Source of the DNA: Acidobacteriota bacterium
GTDB taxonomy: Bacteria; Acidobacteriota; Terriglobia; Terriglobales; Acidobacteriaceae
Assembly: GCA_003225075.1 (NCBI GenBank)
Contig: QIAP01000040.1
Coordinates: 1 to 63,447, forward strand
Length of the DNA stretch: 63,447 bases
Reading direction: 5' to 3'
The translations under genes and the position numbers were made by a program. Shown one piece after another: positions 10,194 through 18,789 of this stretch. Every line of letters starts with the position of its first letter. Position 1 is the stretch's first letter. Under the pieces are notes generated by a model, which did not search any database, was not told the DNA's origin, and saw only the letters and a program-made list of their open reading frames with translations.

Positions 10194-11048
10194 GTGATCT
10201 CTCTCCTCCAACTCGGCATAATCGACTACGCCACAGGCCTTCGCCTGCAGCAGAAACTGGTGGACCTTCGTAAAGAGGATCGTATCGGCGATGTCCTCTT
10301 GCTGCAGGAGCACACGCCGGTGATTACGCTGGGGCGAAACGCCAAGTCCAGGAATGTACTCGCCTCGCCTGAGCAGCTCACGGAGCGGGGCGTCGAAGTA
10401 TTCGAATGCGATCGTGGTGGCGACGTGACTTATCACGGCCCGGGGCAACTGGTAGGCTATCCGATTTTTGATCTCCGCAGTTTCGCTTCACACGGTGGGA
10501 AGCGAAAAACGTTAGGAGCGGTGGAATTTGTGCGCCACTTGGAGGAGGTTTTGATCCGCACCTGTGTCGACTTTGGCGTTGCTACCGGGCGAATCGCGGG
10601 CCTGACCGGCGTTTGGACGAATCCGCCGCGAAGTGGGGAACGGTCGCGTTTAGCCGTCGACATCGAGAAAACCCCGACCGTCAGCGAGGCGCACATGACC
10701 TTGGGAGAAGCTGCCAAGATCGCCGCCATCGGCATCCACGTCTCACGGGGTATCACCTCGCACGGCTTCGCTCTGAACGTGAATACAGATTTAGATCAAT
10801 TCCAGTTGATTATCCCCTGTGGAATTACTTCGAAGCCGGTGACGTCCCTGGCCAAAGAACTCGGGCATCCACTTTTGTTGAAAGAAGTCGCGAATTCGGC
10901 CTCTCACAATTTCGGCATGGTCTTCAATAGCGGAGTCATGACGATCGAATCTTTGGACGCTCTTCTGGGTCACTCCGTCGGAGTCCCTCTGAAGCCGCCG
11001 AGCGAGCTACGAAATCTGCATAAAGAAGAAGATATATTTTGGGCGTGA
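10194..11048 (+). CDS. lipB: Octanoyl-[acyl carrier protein] transferase LipB
   Basis: Transfers octanoate from ACP to lipoyl domains, the first step of protein lipoylation. Motifs: RGGDVTYHGPGQLVGYP, the lysine in KIAAIGIHVSRGITSHGFALNV, and the nucleophilic cysteine in IIPCGI. A GTG start at 10194 preceded by a GGGGG stretch fits the family N-terminus; the frame is open upstream to a TTG at 10170. At 284 aa it is longer than most LipB proteins (about 210-240), owing to an insert after GVWTN (PPRSGERSRLAVDIEK and following) and a C-terminal tail. Its position just before the E1 genes and close to an E2 makes functional sense, because E2 needs lipoylation. Confidence 0.95.
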   Translation: MISLLQLGIIDYATGLRLQQKLVDLRKEDRIGDVLLLQEHTPVITLGRNAKSRNVLASPEQLTERGVEVFECDRGGDVTYHGPGQLVGYPIFDLRSFASHGGKRKTLGAVEFVRHLEEVLIRTCVDFGVATGRIAGLTGVWTNPPRSGERSRLAVDIEKTPTVSEAHMTLGEAAKIAAIGIHVSRGITSHGFALNVNTDLDQFQLIIPCGITSKPVTSLAKELGHPLLLKEVANSASHNFGMVFNSGVMTIESLDALLGHSVGVPLKPPSELRNLHKEEDIFWA

Positions 11049-11150
11049 AGCTCGTAGCATGGACTCCTGGATCGCGAGGAACGTCCTTGGGTTGGTGAAA
11101 TACGCCCGCAAGCGTTAGCATTCTTCTAAGTTCTAAACCGATCAATCGCG

Positions 11151-12461
11151 ATGGCAAAAAAGCGTAAGTCTTCAAAAACTCAGCAACGAGGCAGTTCAAA
11201 CGGCCGGGGCCAACGCGCACAGTCAATTTCAAACTCGCTCACGAATCAGCGCACCTACACCATTTCCGACTACCGCCTGGAAAAGCCTGCCTTCCAGGTG
11301 CGACAGGTTCGTGTCGGAGACGAACTCCAATATGAAGTCACTGGCGATCTGAGCGCCCCCGTACCGCCGATTCGAGACTCGAAATATCTTTCACAGAAGC
11401 AATGCATAGAGATCTACCGCTGGATGCTCCTCAATCGCAAGATGGAGCAGGCTCTCGAGAATCTTTACAAGCAGGGAAAAGTTGTTGGTGGGGTGTATTT
11501 CGGACTCGGTCAGGAAGCGTGCTCCTGCGCTTCTGCCTATGCGCTCACCCCCGACGACTGGATGGCGCCGATGATCCGCAATCAGGGTTCGCTCCTGGTT
11601 CGCGGCTTCTCCGCCCGCGACGTCATGATGCAGTACATGGCAAAGGCCGGCTCTCCCACCAAAGGGCGGGATGCCTCCTCTCATTTCGGCGACATTCAAA
11701 AGCGCAACGTGGTCGCGCCCACTTCGACGCTCGGCGATTTGATTCCGGTGCTGGCTGGGGTGGCTCTGGGCGCCCGCCTTCAGGGACGCGACCTCGCCGT
11801 CATGACTTACATCGGTGATGCTGGACAGTCTACTGGGGTGACCTATGAGGGCGTGAACTTCGCAGCAGTACAGAAGCTTGGCCTCGTACTGTTTGTCGAA
11901 AATAATCTTTGGGGATACTCCACGCCCTGTGACCTGCAGTTCTGCGTGAAGGATCTGGCCGAACGTGCGATCGCGTACGGCATTCCCGGCGTGATTGTTG
12001 ATGGCACGGACGCGTGCCAGGTCTACGACGCTGCCCATGAAGCCTGTGAGCGTGCCCGGCACGGCCAAGGCCCCACACTTATCGAAGCCAAGATGATGCG
12101 CATGAAAGGACACGCTATCCACGACGCCGCAGACTATGTCCCCAAGCCCCTTTTCGAATACTGGCGCAAGCGCGATCCCGTCGCTCGTTTCGAAAATTAT
12201 CTTGTGGATGTAAAGAAGTGGCTGACGTCAGACGAGAACCGCGCGCTTATCGCGGACGTGGACCGCGAACTCGAGGCCGATCGCAACTTTGCAGTTGAGT
12301 CGCCAATGCCCACACCCGAATCCGCCGCCGGCGGGGTGTACTGCGAAGAGGGGTGCCACGAGATAAAACCAAAGTACGGAATGCCCAAGTTTCGTGTAAC
12401 CAAATCCGCAGCCGGCACTCCGAATCCGAAAGAGAAAGAAGCGGTAGTACATTTGAAGTAG
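11151..12461 (+). CDS. 2-oxoacid dehydrogenase E1 component, alpha subunit
   Basis: Thiamine-diphosphate-dependent decarboxylase subunit of a pyruvate or branched-chain 2-oxoacid dehydrogenase complex. The TPP-binding segment is GDAGQSTG...ENN; the family motif GxGQEA appears as GLGQEA, and the substrate/phosphorylation-loop region MKGHAIHDAADY is present. At 436 aa it carries about 65 extra N-terminal residues, basic and low-complexity, before the conserved core. The substrate (pyruvate versus branched-chain) cannot be settled from sequence by eye. The beta subunit follows after 20 bp. Confidence 0.93.
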   Translation: MAKKRKSSKTQQRGSSNGRGQRAQSISNSLTNQRTYTISDYRLEKPAFQVRQVRVGDELQYEVTGDLSAPVPPIRDSKYLSQKQCIEIYRWMLLNRKMEQALENLYKQGKVVGGVYFGLGQEACSCASAYALTPDDWMAPMIRNQGSLLVRGFSARDVMMQYMAKAGSPTKGRDASSHFGDIQKRNVVAPTSTLGDLIPVLAGVALGARLQGRDLAVMTYIGDAGQSTGVTYEGVNFAAVQKLGLVLFVENNLWGYSTPCDLQFCVKDLAERAIAYGIPGVIVDGTDACQVYDAAHEACERARHGQGPTLIEAKMMRMKGHAIHDAADYVPKPLFEYWRKRDPVARFENYLVDVKKWLTSDENRALIADVDRELEADRNFAVESPMPTPESAAGGVYCEEGCHEIKPKYGMPKFRVTKSAAGTPNPKEKEAVVHLK

Positions 12462-12481
12462 TTAGCAACCGCACAATTTCA

Positions 12482-13456
12482 ATGCCTCAACTCACCTATC
12501 TCGAAGCCATCCGCCAGGGCATTTGGGAAGAAATGGAACGCGATCCCAGCGTCTTCTGCATTGGCGAGGACATCGGTATCTACGGCGGGGCATTCAAAGT
12601 CACCGACGGCTTCATCGGCCGCTTCGGTCCCGAGCGCGTCATTGACACGCCTATTGCGGAATCCGCGATTGTCGGCGCGGCGTTCGGGGCGGCGCTTACC
12701 GGAATGCGTCCGGTAGCCGAGTTCCAGTTTATGGACTTCATTGGGTGCGCCTTCAACCAGATTACCAACATGGTCGCCAAGGCTCACTACCGCTGGGGAG
12801 CGCCTGCCCCACTGGTGATTCGCGGGCCGAGCGGGGGCAATGTTCACGGCGGACCATTTCATTCTCAAAACCCCGAAATGTATTTTGTCCACACACCTGG
12901 TTTGAAAGTTGTCTGTCCAGCCAGTGCCTATGACGCTAAGGGACTCATCAAAGCCTCAATTCGTGACAACAATCCGGTAATCTTCTTCGAGCACAAATAT
13001 CTCTACCGGCGCATCAAAGAAGAGGTGCCCGCCGAGGATTACACTGTTCCCCTCAGCAAAGCTCGTATCGCCCGAGGAGGCTGCGACCTCAGCATCATTA
13101 CTTATGCGGCCATGGTCTATGTCGCACTCGAAGCTGCCGAGATTCTGGCAAAGGAAGGAATCGAAACAGAAGTGATTGACCTGCGCACGGTATCGCCGCT
13201 CGATCGCGAAGCCATTATTGGAACCGTTCGGAAGACCAACAAAGTGGTACTGCTGCACGAAGATGTTCGCACTGGAGGCATAGCAGGAGAAATCGCCGCG
13301 ATTATCAATGAAGAAGCTTTCGATGACCTTGACGGGCCCATCGTCCGGATCACCGCGCTGGATACGCCGGTACCGTTCTCGCCGCCGCAAGAAGAATACT
13401 TTCTTCCCAAGGTGAGCGATGTGGTGCGGGAGGCGCGCAGGCTGAAAGCCTATTAG
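12482..13456 (+). CDS. 2-oxoacid dehydrogenase E1 component, beta subunit
   Basis: Partner of the upstream alpha subunit. Starts at the ATG 12482 (MPQLTYLEAIRQG), giving 324 aa, the normal length; the frame is open upstream inside the alpha gene in another reading, which is spurious. Conserved features include GEDIGIYGGAFKVTDG, FQFMDFIGCAFNQI, RGPSGGNVHGGPFHSQNPE and the C-terminal transketolase domain with DLRTVSPLD. The 20-bp spacing indicates co-transcription with E1-alpha. Confidence 0.95.
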   Translation: MPQLTYLEAIRQGIWEEMERDPSVFCIGEDIGIYGGAFKVTDGFIGRFGPERVIDTPIAESAIVGAAFGAALTGMRPVAEFQFMDFIGCAFNQITNMVAKAHYRWGAPAPLVIRGPSGGNVHGGPFHSQNPEMYFVHTPGLKVVCPASAYDAKGLIKASIRDNNPVIFFEHKYLYRRIKEEVPAEDYTVPLSKARIARGGCDLSIITYAAMVYVALEAAEILAKEGIETEVIDLRTVSPLDREAIIGTVRKTNKVVLLHEDVRTGGIAGEIAAIINEEAFDDLDGPIVRITALDTPVPFSPPQEEYFLPKVSDVVREARRLKAY

Positions 13457-13477
13457 GTAAGGAAAAACCACTCCCTT

Positions 13478-13714
13478 GTGATGATTGAAGAGAAGCTCAT
13501 TACCGTCGCAACATTCCATAACCAACCGGAATTTCTGTTAGCCCGTTCTCGTTTGGACTCCGCCGATATCGAGTGCTTCGCCTTGGATGAAAACATGTTG
13601 CGCGTCGGCGGCTGGCATTCCCATATGGGTGGCATCAAGTTGCAAGTTCGGGAATCTGATGCGCAAGATGCGATTGCTATTCTGCAGCATACGGCTGCCA
13701 TAGATAATGAATAG
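13478..13714 (+). CDS. DUF2007-type small protein
   Basis: 78 aa. It resembles the DUF2007 (putative signal-transducing protein) fold: a ferredoxin-like beta-alpha-beta pattern beginning TVATFHNQPEFLLARSRLDSA, with the typical 'substituted residue' region IECFALDENMLRVGG and ending QDAIAILQH. It starts at GTG 13478 or ATG 13481, 21-24 bp after the E1-beta stop, and precedes a cytochrome gene, so it is probably read in the same transcript. Biochemical role unknown. Confidence 0.8.
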   Translation: MMIEEKLITVATFHNQPEFLLARSRLDSADIECFALDENMLRVGGWHSHMGGIKLQVRESDAQDAIAILQHTAAIDNE

Positions 13715-13752
13715 CTCGTCGCCGGACGGGTTCCCCAAAAACAGGAGGCTAC

Positions 13753-14310
13753 GTGCGTAATTTCATTCTTGGGATTATCATCGCCCTGCTCGTGCTGGTC
13801 CTATGTGGCTTGGCTTACGCGTATTTAGGTTTCTTCTCAACCAATGCAGATGCGACGCCACCTCGAATTGAAATCCGCATCGCCAACAAGGCCCTGGACG
13901 CCTCCATGGAACGCCACGCCCCGCGCGTCAATAACCCCGTGCCACCCACCGACGAAAATCTGATCGACGGGATCAAGATCTACACCATGAATTGTGCTCT
14001 TTGCCACGGCGGATTGGACGAGAAACCATCTCAACTGGCGCATGCCTTCTACCCGCCGGTTCCTCAGCTCATCCTCCACCCGATGGATGATCCGGAATGG
14101 CACATCAACTACGCCATCCGCACCGGTGTGCGTTACAGCGGCATGCCGGCATGGAGCAAGGCTCTCAGCGAGCAAGACATCTGGAAGCTCACTGGCTTCC
14201 TTTCACGCGTGGAGAAGCTGCCGCCCGGAGTAAAGGATTACTGGAAAAAGACTTCTGGAGTTGATGCGCCGTCGGAAGGCTCGCACAAAGAGGGAATGGA
14301 CGAAGATTGA
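13753..14310 (+). CDS. Membrane-anchored c-type cytochrome
   Basis: 185 aa with one N-terminal membrane helix (residues about 4-27) and a periplasmic mono-haem domain: the haem-binding site is CALCH near residue 81, and the probable distal ligand methionine is in YSGMPAW. The start is GTG 13753, supported by a strong AGGAGG at 13743-13748. Likely an electron carrier or a small subunit of a larger oxidase; no partner oxidase gene is adjacent. It sits between E1-beta and E2 genes, an arrangement with no obvious pathway logic. Confidence 0.88.
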   Translation: MRNFILGIIIALLVLVLCGLAYAYLGFFSTNADATPPRIEIRIANKALDASMERHAPRVNNPVPPTDENLIDGIKIYTMNCALCHGGLDEKPSQLAHAFYPPVPQLILHPMDDPEWHINYAIRTGVRYSGMPAWSKALSEQDIWKLTGFLSRVEKLPPGVKDYWKKTSGVDAPSEGSHKEGMDED

Positions 14311-14429
14311 TTGGCTGGTTGACAGGATGAACGCCAGTTAGCTCGAACGAGTAGCTGCTGCCACGCATATATAATCTAAGGTTGCATCTGGCCCGATATT
14401 GGGATCCGTGGGCCGCCGGAAAGGGAATT

Positions 14430-15761
14430 ATGCCGACCGACATCGTCATGCCGCAAATGGGCGAGTCCATTTTTGAGGGCACGATCACCAAGTGGCTGAA
14501 GAAGCCGGGCGAGAAGGTGCAGCGCGATGAGCCGCTGTTTGAGATTTCCACCGATAAGGTGGACGCCGAGATTCCCGCGCCTGCCTCAGGCGTTCTTCAG
14601 GAAATCAAAGTTTCCGAAGGCAGCACGGTCCAGGTAAATACCGTCGTAGGGACGATCTCCGCTGATGGCGAAGCGGCTGCGCCAGCTCCGTCGAAACCTG
14701 CGGCGTCAGCCAAGCCCGCCGCTTCATCGTCCGCTCCGGCTGCTCCTGAGCGTAAAGAGCCCGCTGAGTCAAAAGGTGCCCAGGCGCCGCCGCAGACCAA
14801 GCAGGTTACCGAAGTCCCGCATCACGCCGAAGACGAACATGTTCGCTCATCTCCCCTGGTGCGCAAGATCGCTCGCGAGCACGACGTCGATCTGGCTCAG
14901 GTTACGGGTAGTGGCCTAGGTGGCCGCATCACCAAACAGGACATAACGGCATTCCTTGAGAAGCAGGGGCCAACTGCTTCTGCTCCGTCTGCGTCGCGCG
15001 CGTCGGCGGTTGCAGCCGCGCCGGCAACCGGGACAAAAACCGCTCCCGCAACAATCCCCGCCGAACTGGTTCCGATGACCCAGATGCGCAAGATCATTGC
15101 GCAGCGCATGATCGAGTCCCGCCGCACCAGCGCGCACGTGCATGCCATGTTCGAAGTGGATATCACCAACATCGTTCGCTTGCGCAATAGGACGAAATCC
15201 ACGTTCGAACAGCGCCACGGTGCGCGTCTGACCTTCATGCCATTCTTCGTACGCGCTGCCATCATCGGCTTGCAGCAGTTTCCCATCGTCAATGCTTCAA
15301 TAGAAGGCGAGAACATCCACTACCACCGTCACGTCAACGTGGGGATCGCCGTCGCGCTCGACTGGGGATTGATTGTCCCGGTGCTTAAGAATGCCGACGA
15401 GCTCAACTTCCTCGGCCTGCAACGCGGCATCACCGATCTGGGCGAGCGTGCACGCAACAAGAAGCTCAAGCCCGAGGAGGTCGAAGGTTCAACTTTCACC
15501 GTCACCAATCCCGGCCAGTTCGGCGCTGTTTTCGGTCTGCCCATCATCAACCAGCCGAACTCAGCCATCATGGGTGTAGGAGGAATCGCCAAGACTCCAG
15601 TCGTCGTGACCGACGCAGATGGCAACGATTCCATCGCCATCCGTTCGCTGGTGCATCTCACGCTCGGCTACGACCATCGCATCATCGACGGCGCCGTCGC
15701 CGATCAATTCATGGCGCTGGTGAAGAAGACTCTTGAGAATTGGAGCGAAGAGGTTGGATAG
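14430..15761 (+). CDS. 2-oxoacid dehydrogenase E2 component (dihydrolipoamide acyltransferase)
   Basis: Core acyltransferase of the complex whose E1 is encoded upstream. Order of domains: one lipoyl domain (lipoylated lysine in EISTDKVDAEIPAP), an Ala/Pro-rich linker, a peripheral-subunit-binding domain (SPLVRKIAREHDVDL...GRITKQDI), a second Ala-rich linker and the catalytic domain with the HRIIDG motif near the C-terminus. ATG 14430 is preferred, with AAAGGGA just upstream; the longer frame from 14382 adds 16 unrelated residues. No lipoamide dehydrogenase (E3) gene is in the window. Confidence 0.94.
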   Translation: MPTDIVMPQMGESIFEGTITKWLKKPGEKVQRDEPLFEISTDKVDAEIPAPASGVLQEIKVSEGSTVQVNTVVGTISADGEAAAPAPSKPAASAKPAASSSAPAAPERKEPAESKGAQAPPQTKQVTEVPHHAEDEHVRSSPLVRKIAREHDVDLAQVTGSGLGGRITKQDITAFLEKQGPTASAPSASRASAVAAAPATGTKTAPATIPAELVPMTQMRKIIAQRMIESRRTSAHVHAMFEVDITNIVRLRNRTKSTFEQRHGARLTFMPFFVRAAIIGLQQFPIVNASIEGENIHYHRHVNVGIAVALDWGLIVPVLKNADELNFLGLQRGITDLGERARNKKLKPEEVEGSTFTVTNPGQFGAVFGLPIINQPNSAIMGVGGIAKTPVVVTDADGNDSIAIRSLVHLTLGYDHRIIDGAVADQFMALVKKTLENWSEEVG

Positions 15762-15795
15762 CATCCAGGCATCTTCGCCCTCAATTTGTCCGACC

Positions 15796-16023
15796 CTAGA
15801 CTCCCATGCGCTGTTTCCATGCCTCCACAGCCGCGATCGTCTGGGCATCCGTGGCCAGTCCAGCGCTGATCGCAGCCGAAACATTGGCCTGCTCGTCTGG
15901 GCCGAGGTTGAGCAGTAGTTGCAGTTTCAGGTAGAGTTCGATTGCAGCCGGACCCGCAGCCGCAATGTCAGCCAGAAGCTGTTCGATTAGTAACGCGATA
16001 CCTTCTGCGTCCAGTTTTGCCAC
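15796..16023 (-). CDS. Small Ala/Leu-rich hypothetical protein
   Basis: 75 aa, predicted all-helical, acidic, with no signal peptide. It begins 2 bp after the stop of the frameshifted lipoprotein gene upstream (16025-16485), so the two were probably co-translated. Family not recognised. The tight coupling suggests it forms a unit with the lipoprotein. Confidence 0.6.
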   Translation of the reverse strand: MAKLDAEGIALLIEQLLADIAAAGPAAIELYLKLQLLLNLGPDEQANVSAAISAGLATDAQTIAAVEAWKQRMGV

Positions 16024-16024
16024 G

Positions 16025-16485
16025 TTATTTTCCCTCCGCCAGTTGGTAATCGGCCAGAACTACTTCGGCTAGGTTGATGATTCCCTGCAAGTCTTGAGTA
16101 AACGTCTGTTGGCTTTTGGGATTCTTGATCCCGAGTCCGCCCGATTGAATCAGCGCCGTGCCTTGATCTTTGATTTCGTTGAGTAGCGCTTGAATCTGAG
16201 CCGACTGGCTCGCCGCTTGAGAAGAACCACTCGCGAAAATATTCTCGAGCGCCGTATGATCTTTCGCGACCGCTTCTTGATAATTTAGAAGTGGTGCCGC
16301 CTGCTGGACCGTAATCGTCCCGGCCTGCTGCACAGCGATAATTCTTTTGGCGACGTCTTCATTAATTTGCGCCAACGCCGCTGTATTGACATTACCCGTT
16401 CCCACGCTGAGACTGGCCCAGATGATTTGTGAATGCAACCGCCGCTGATCGCCGTCAAAAGGACTACCAAAACTCGCCTTCTCAT
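16025..16485 (-). pseudogene. Frameshifted small lipoprotein gene
   Basis: An ATG at 16485 with a strong GGAGGAG ribosome site opens a lipoprotein signal (MRRRVLVVLLTAISGGC). The reading frame then has to shift by one base at about 16428-16440 to continue as HSQIIWASLSVGTGNVN and a helical domain that stays open to 16025. The shift needs one added base near TTGCATTCACA. Each half alone is implausible: the first lacks a body, the second lacks a start. This is either a natural lesion or a sequencing error. The helical body (about 135 aa) resembles uncharacterised acidobacterial proteins; function unknown. Confidence 0.7.
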
Positions 16486-16521
16486 TTCTCCTCCGTGTTT
16501 TGCGAATATTTTCCAACACAC

Positions 16522-17208
16522 CTAAGGCTGGTTTGCCTTGGCCCAGATCGAGGCGTTCAAACACTCCACAGTTCCGTCGATCACCTTCGCCAGGCCTTCC
16601 TTGAACTTTTCTTCGTCGGCAATGTCGCGGCTGGCAATCGATTCCGTCATTGACGCCAGCGCGGGTGCGGGTACGCTGGGAGGAGTCGAAAATTGTTTGG
16701 TGCCGCTGATTGCCTCGACACCCGCTTTTTGTGCACGACAGCCGTATCCGTCGCTTTGCTTCCAACCACGCTGTCCACGTATTGCCTGGAAGCCATCTGT
16801 GCTGCCGACCCCGTACCCAGGGTCGTGCGAACTGCTGCAATAGTTGTCGGAGAAGTTGTTCCGACGGTCCAGAATTCGGTCTTTACCGTATCGCTGAGTT
16901 GGTACACCACGGTGTAGTACGTGGCCGCAGGAGTTGCTCCAGCGTTCGGCGCCAGCGATACTGACAGCGCCCCTTGTGCTCCCAGCGTGACGTTTTTCGT
17001 GCCGGATGCGACTGGGTTTGCCGTCGGACGTGCTAAATGCCGGCCAGGAGATCAATAAAACGCCTGAAGCTGGCGTGCCATCCGCTCGGTAGACGACGTC
17101 TGAGATGTTCGTCATTGCCAGCGCCTGCGCATGCGACATGGTGGCTGACGCGAGCACCGACAGCAGCAAGCAAAAAAGGGGCCACAAGTGGCGGCGACGA
17201 GCCAACAT
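16522..17208 (-). pseudogene. Secreted hypothetical protein with two frameshifts
   Basis: The ATG at 17208 has GGAGGAG upstream and starts a clear signal peptide (LFCLLLSVLASATMSHAQA). The coding sequence then shifts frame twice. After ASGVLLISWPAFSTSDGKP, an extra base in a C-run (17014-17016) moves it to VASGTKNVTLGAQGALSV and onward. After ATDTAVVHK, a 5-A run (16726-16730) moves it to AGVEAISGTKQFSTPPS. The joined protein is about 230 aa with beta-rich, tail-fibre-like low-complexity character and ends KANQP. Function not recognised. The two lesions lie at homopolymers. Confidence 0.72.
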
Positions 17209-17423
17209 AACTCCTCCATTACCGTTCATGCGCCTTCCAACCTCCAGGGACTCGAGCAACTTATCTGCGCTGCCAATTTTAAGCGCTATGCGGCGCTCTC
17301 CCATTCGCAACTTCTTGCTGGGACCATGATGACAATCAGGTGTTCAGAATTATTCCCGCGACAAGAAATGTCCCGGACGCTTGCTTTTAAACATTAGAGT
17401 CCAGGCAGCCTGCGGCCTGCTGT

Positions 17424-17876
17424 CTATTTTCGAGCGGCCACGTAATCCTGCAGGAACTTCACCACGCTTTGCACATACACGTCAGCGAAATCCACCACTG
17501 GACGGCGCGCCTCGATCAATTGCATGGCCTCGGCAAGGTTCCAACTTAACGCGCACAAAATTGCCAAGATCATCATCGGCGCCCGGTGAACCCCCGCAGC
17601 GCAGTGCACGTACAGCTTCGTTCCCGGTTCATCCAGCACGGCCAGCGCGAACTCCACGCCTCGTCGGAAAACTTCGGGAGACTTTGGCTGAAAATCATCG
17701 TCTACGGCATTCCACAACACCTCGATGCCAAAGGGCGCGGCTAACGAAGTATCGTCAAACTCGATCTGCATGTCGATGATGTGGGTCACGCCTGCGCGTG
17801 CCACCGCCGCCATGTTCTCCTGATTCCAGATCCCGCCACCGACCGCGATCCGGCCGGTCACCCATGTCATATCCAT
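17424..17876 (-). CDS. Cysteine-dependent (dual-specificity-like) phosphatase
   Basis: About 150 aa. The signature VHCAAGVHRAP (HCxxGxxR) is the P-loop of the DSP/PTP superfamily, with the catalytic cysteine and arginine present; the upstream DDDFQPKSPE segment occupies the place of the general-acid loop. The start is uncertain: ATG 17876 (MDMTWVTGR) or ATG 17870, the latter with AGGA at suitable spacing. The frame is open to 18011 but that extension has low-quality composition and overlaps a repeat. Cytoplasmic by sequence; the substrate (protein, RNA or phosphoinositide-like) is unknown. Confidence 0.85.
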   Translation of the reverse strand: MDMTWVTGRIAVGGGIWNQENMAAVARAGVTHIIDMQIEFDDTSLAAPFGIEVLWNAVDDDFQPKSPEVFRRGVEFALAVLDEPGTKLYVHCAAGVHRAPMMILAILCALSWNLAEAMQLIEARRPVVDFADVYVQSVVKFLQDYVAARK

Positions 17877-17975
17877 CCTGCGAGTCCCACGTGCAAATGG
17901 GCCTTTGACCCGGTTCGCCCGATTGATGCCCGGCTGATCGAAGCCGCCGTTGTACCCTGCGTAGCGCCGCCTCAC

Positions 17976-18004
17976 GGCTGACCATCGACTAACCATCAAC
18001 GACC
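17976..18004. repeat. Short degenerate direct repeats (GACCATC/GACTAACCATC)
   Basis: GGCTGACCATCGACTAACC followed by ATCAACGACC holds three related GAC(TA)ACCATC-type units between the phosphatase gene and the stop of the next gene. It resembles the repeat arrays seen at 3712 and 42135. Confidence 0.45.
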
Positions 18005-18007
18005 AAT

Positions 18008-18446
18008 TCATTCTACGGCATCGGTTGCGGATGACAGGGGCTCGGGCTTGCTGTCTTCAGTGCCCTTGCCGGCATCCTGACTCGCACCTTCACTTTTAAC
18101 CTCGGTTTCGAGAATGGGGTCTTCGGGAAGTCCCAAACGCCGCAACAAAGTTTTTCGCCAGTGAGTCCTCTTCCAGGTCTTCCTGGTCCAATGCCGCTGC
18201 AGGGTACAGTCCTATCATTTCAAACAAATATTTCGCATGTCCGCAGCTGCCCTTGGCGGTCGCATCAATCAGGCTGGTCACGATTTTCGGGGCGTCATTC
18301 CCAACTTGGTTTTTCAGTTCTTCCCGCAGTTCCGGCAACGCGATAGCGCGCAGCTTTTCTGCTTGTGTTGAACTTTTCTTTGTTGGTTCTGCCGATGACG
18401 CCTTGGCGGCCTTTTTTACCTTGGAGTTTGACGATGCTCGTGCCAT
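18008..18446 (-). pseudogene. Small basic/acidic cytoplasmic protein gene with late frameshift
   Basis: Starts at ATG 18446 behind GAGG. The N-terminus is Lys/Ser/Ala-rich (MARASSNSKVKKAAK), then a helical core (LRAIALPELREELKNQVG...GSCGHAKYLFEMIGLYP). The annotated frame runs out after SLAKNF into nonsense. Dropping one base of the 5-A run at 18151-18155 gives KTLLRRLGLPEDPILETEV and an acidic tail ending DAVE at the TGA 18008-18010, a much more protein-like end. Hence about 145 aa originally. Family unknown. Its leader carries a terminator hairpin (18454-18484). Confidence 0.65.
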
Positions 18447-18453
18447 AAGCCTC

Positions 18454-18484
18454 AAAAAAGAAGGGCGCGCCTTTCGGCGCGCCC
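18454..18484 (-). terminator. Intrinsic terminator inside the leader of the 18446 gene
   Basis: On the minus strand a 9-bp GC-only stem, GGGCGCGCC/GGCGCGCCC with a GAAA loop, is followed by TTCTTTTTT and then, within a few bases, by the GAGG ribosome site and ATG of the gene. No minus-strand gene lies upstream, so this looks like a leader attenuator or the end of a short RNA. Confidence 0.7.
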
Positions 18485-18525
18485 GCAGTGAGATTATTTT
18501 CTGCCTTATTCAGAATCACTTACAA

Positions 18526-18554
18526 GTTTTAGATCGCTCGTACCCCCTTGACAA
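18526..18554 (-). promoter_or_regulatory. Predicted sigma-70 promoter for the 18446 gene leader
   Basis: Minus-strand -35 TTGTCA (18549-18554), 17-bp spacer, -10 TAAAAC (18526-18531). Transcription would begin near 18519, giving a leader of about 73 nt that contains the terminator at 18454-18484. Confidence 0.5.
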
Positions 18555-18789
18555 GATTTTTTGGGCTATTTTTCCCTGTCGCCAAAAATCCCGTGGTCCG
18601 CCGAGGGCAACATCCCAAACAACCCTCCGAGCGGCAGCAACGTCCAACCGAAGTAGCTATCTTGTCATCCCGGCGCTAAACCGGTCGGGGTGAGGTTTCG
18701 CATTTCCGAACCGTCCGGTGCGCAATTTCGTAGGCTCGTAGTTTGTAGAGCTCCCAAATGGTACAGGTAACGCTCCTGAGGAGGAGAAA

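Noticed and set aside
15796-18446. Prophage or tail-fibre module
   Set aside because: The tail-fibre-like text in the 16522 gene (TKNVTLGAQGALSV, ASRQYVDSVV) follows a clear signal peptide and no capsid, portal, integrase or terminase gene is nearby.
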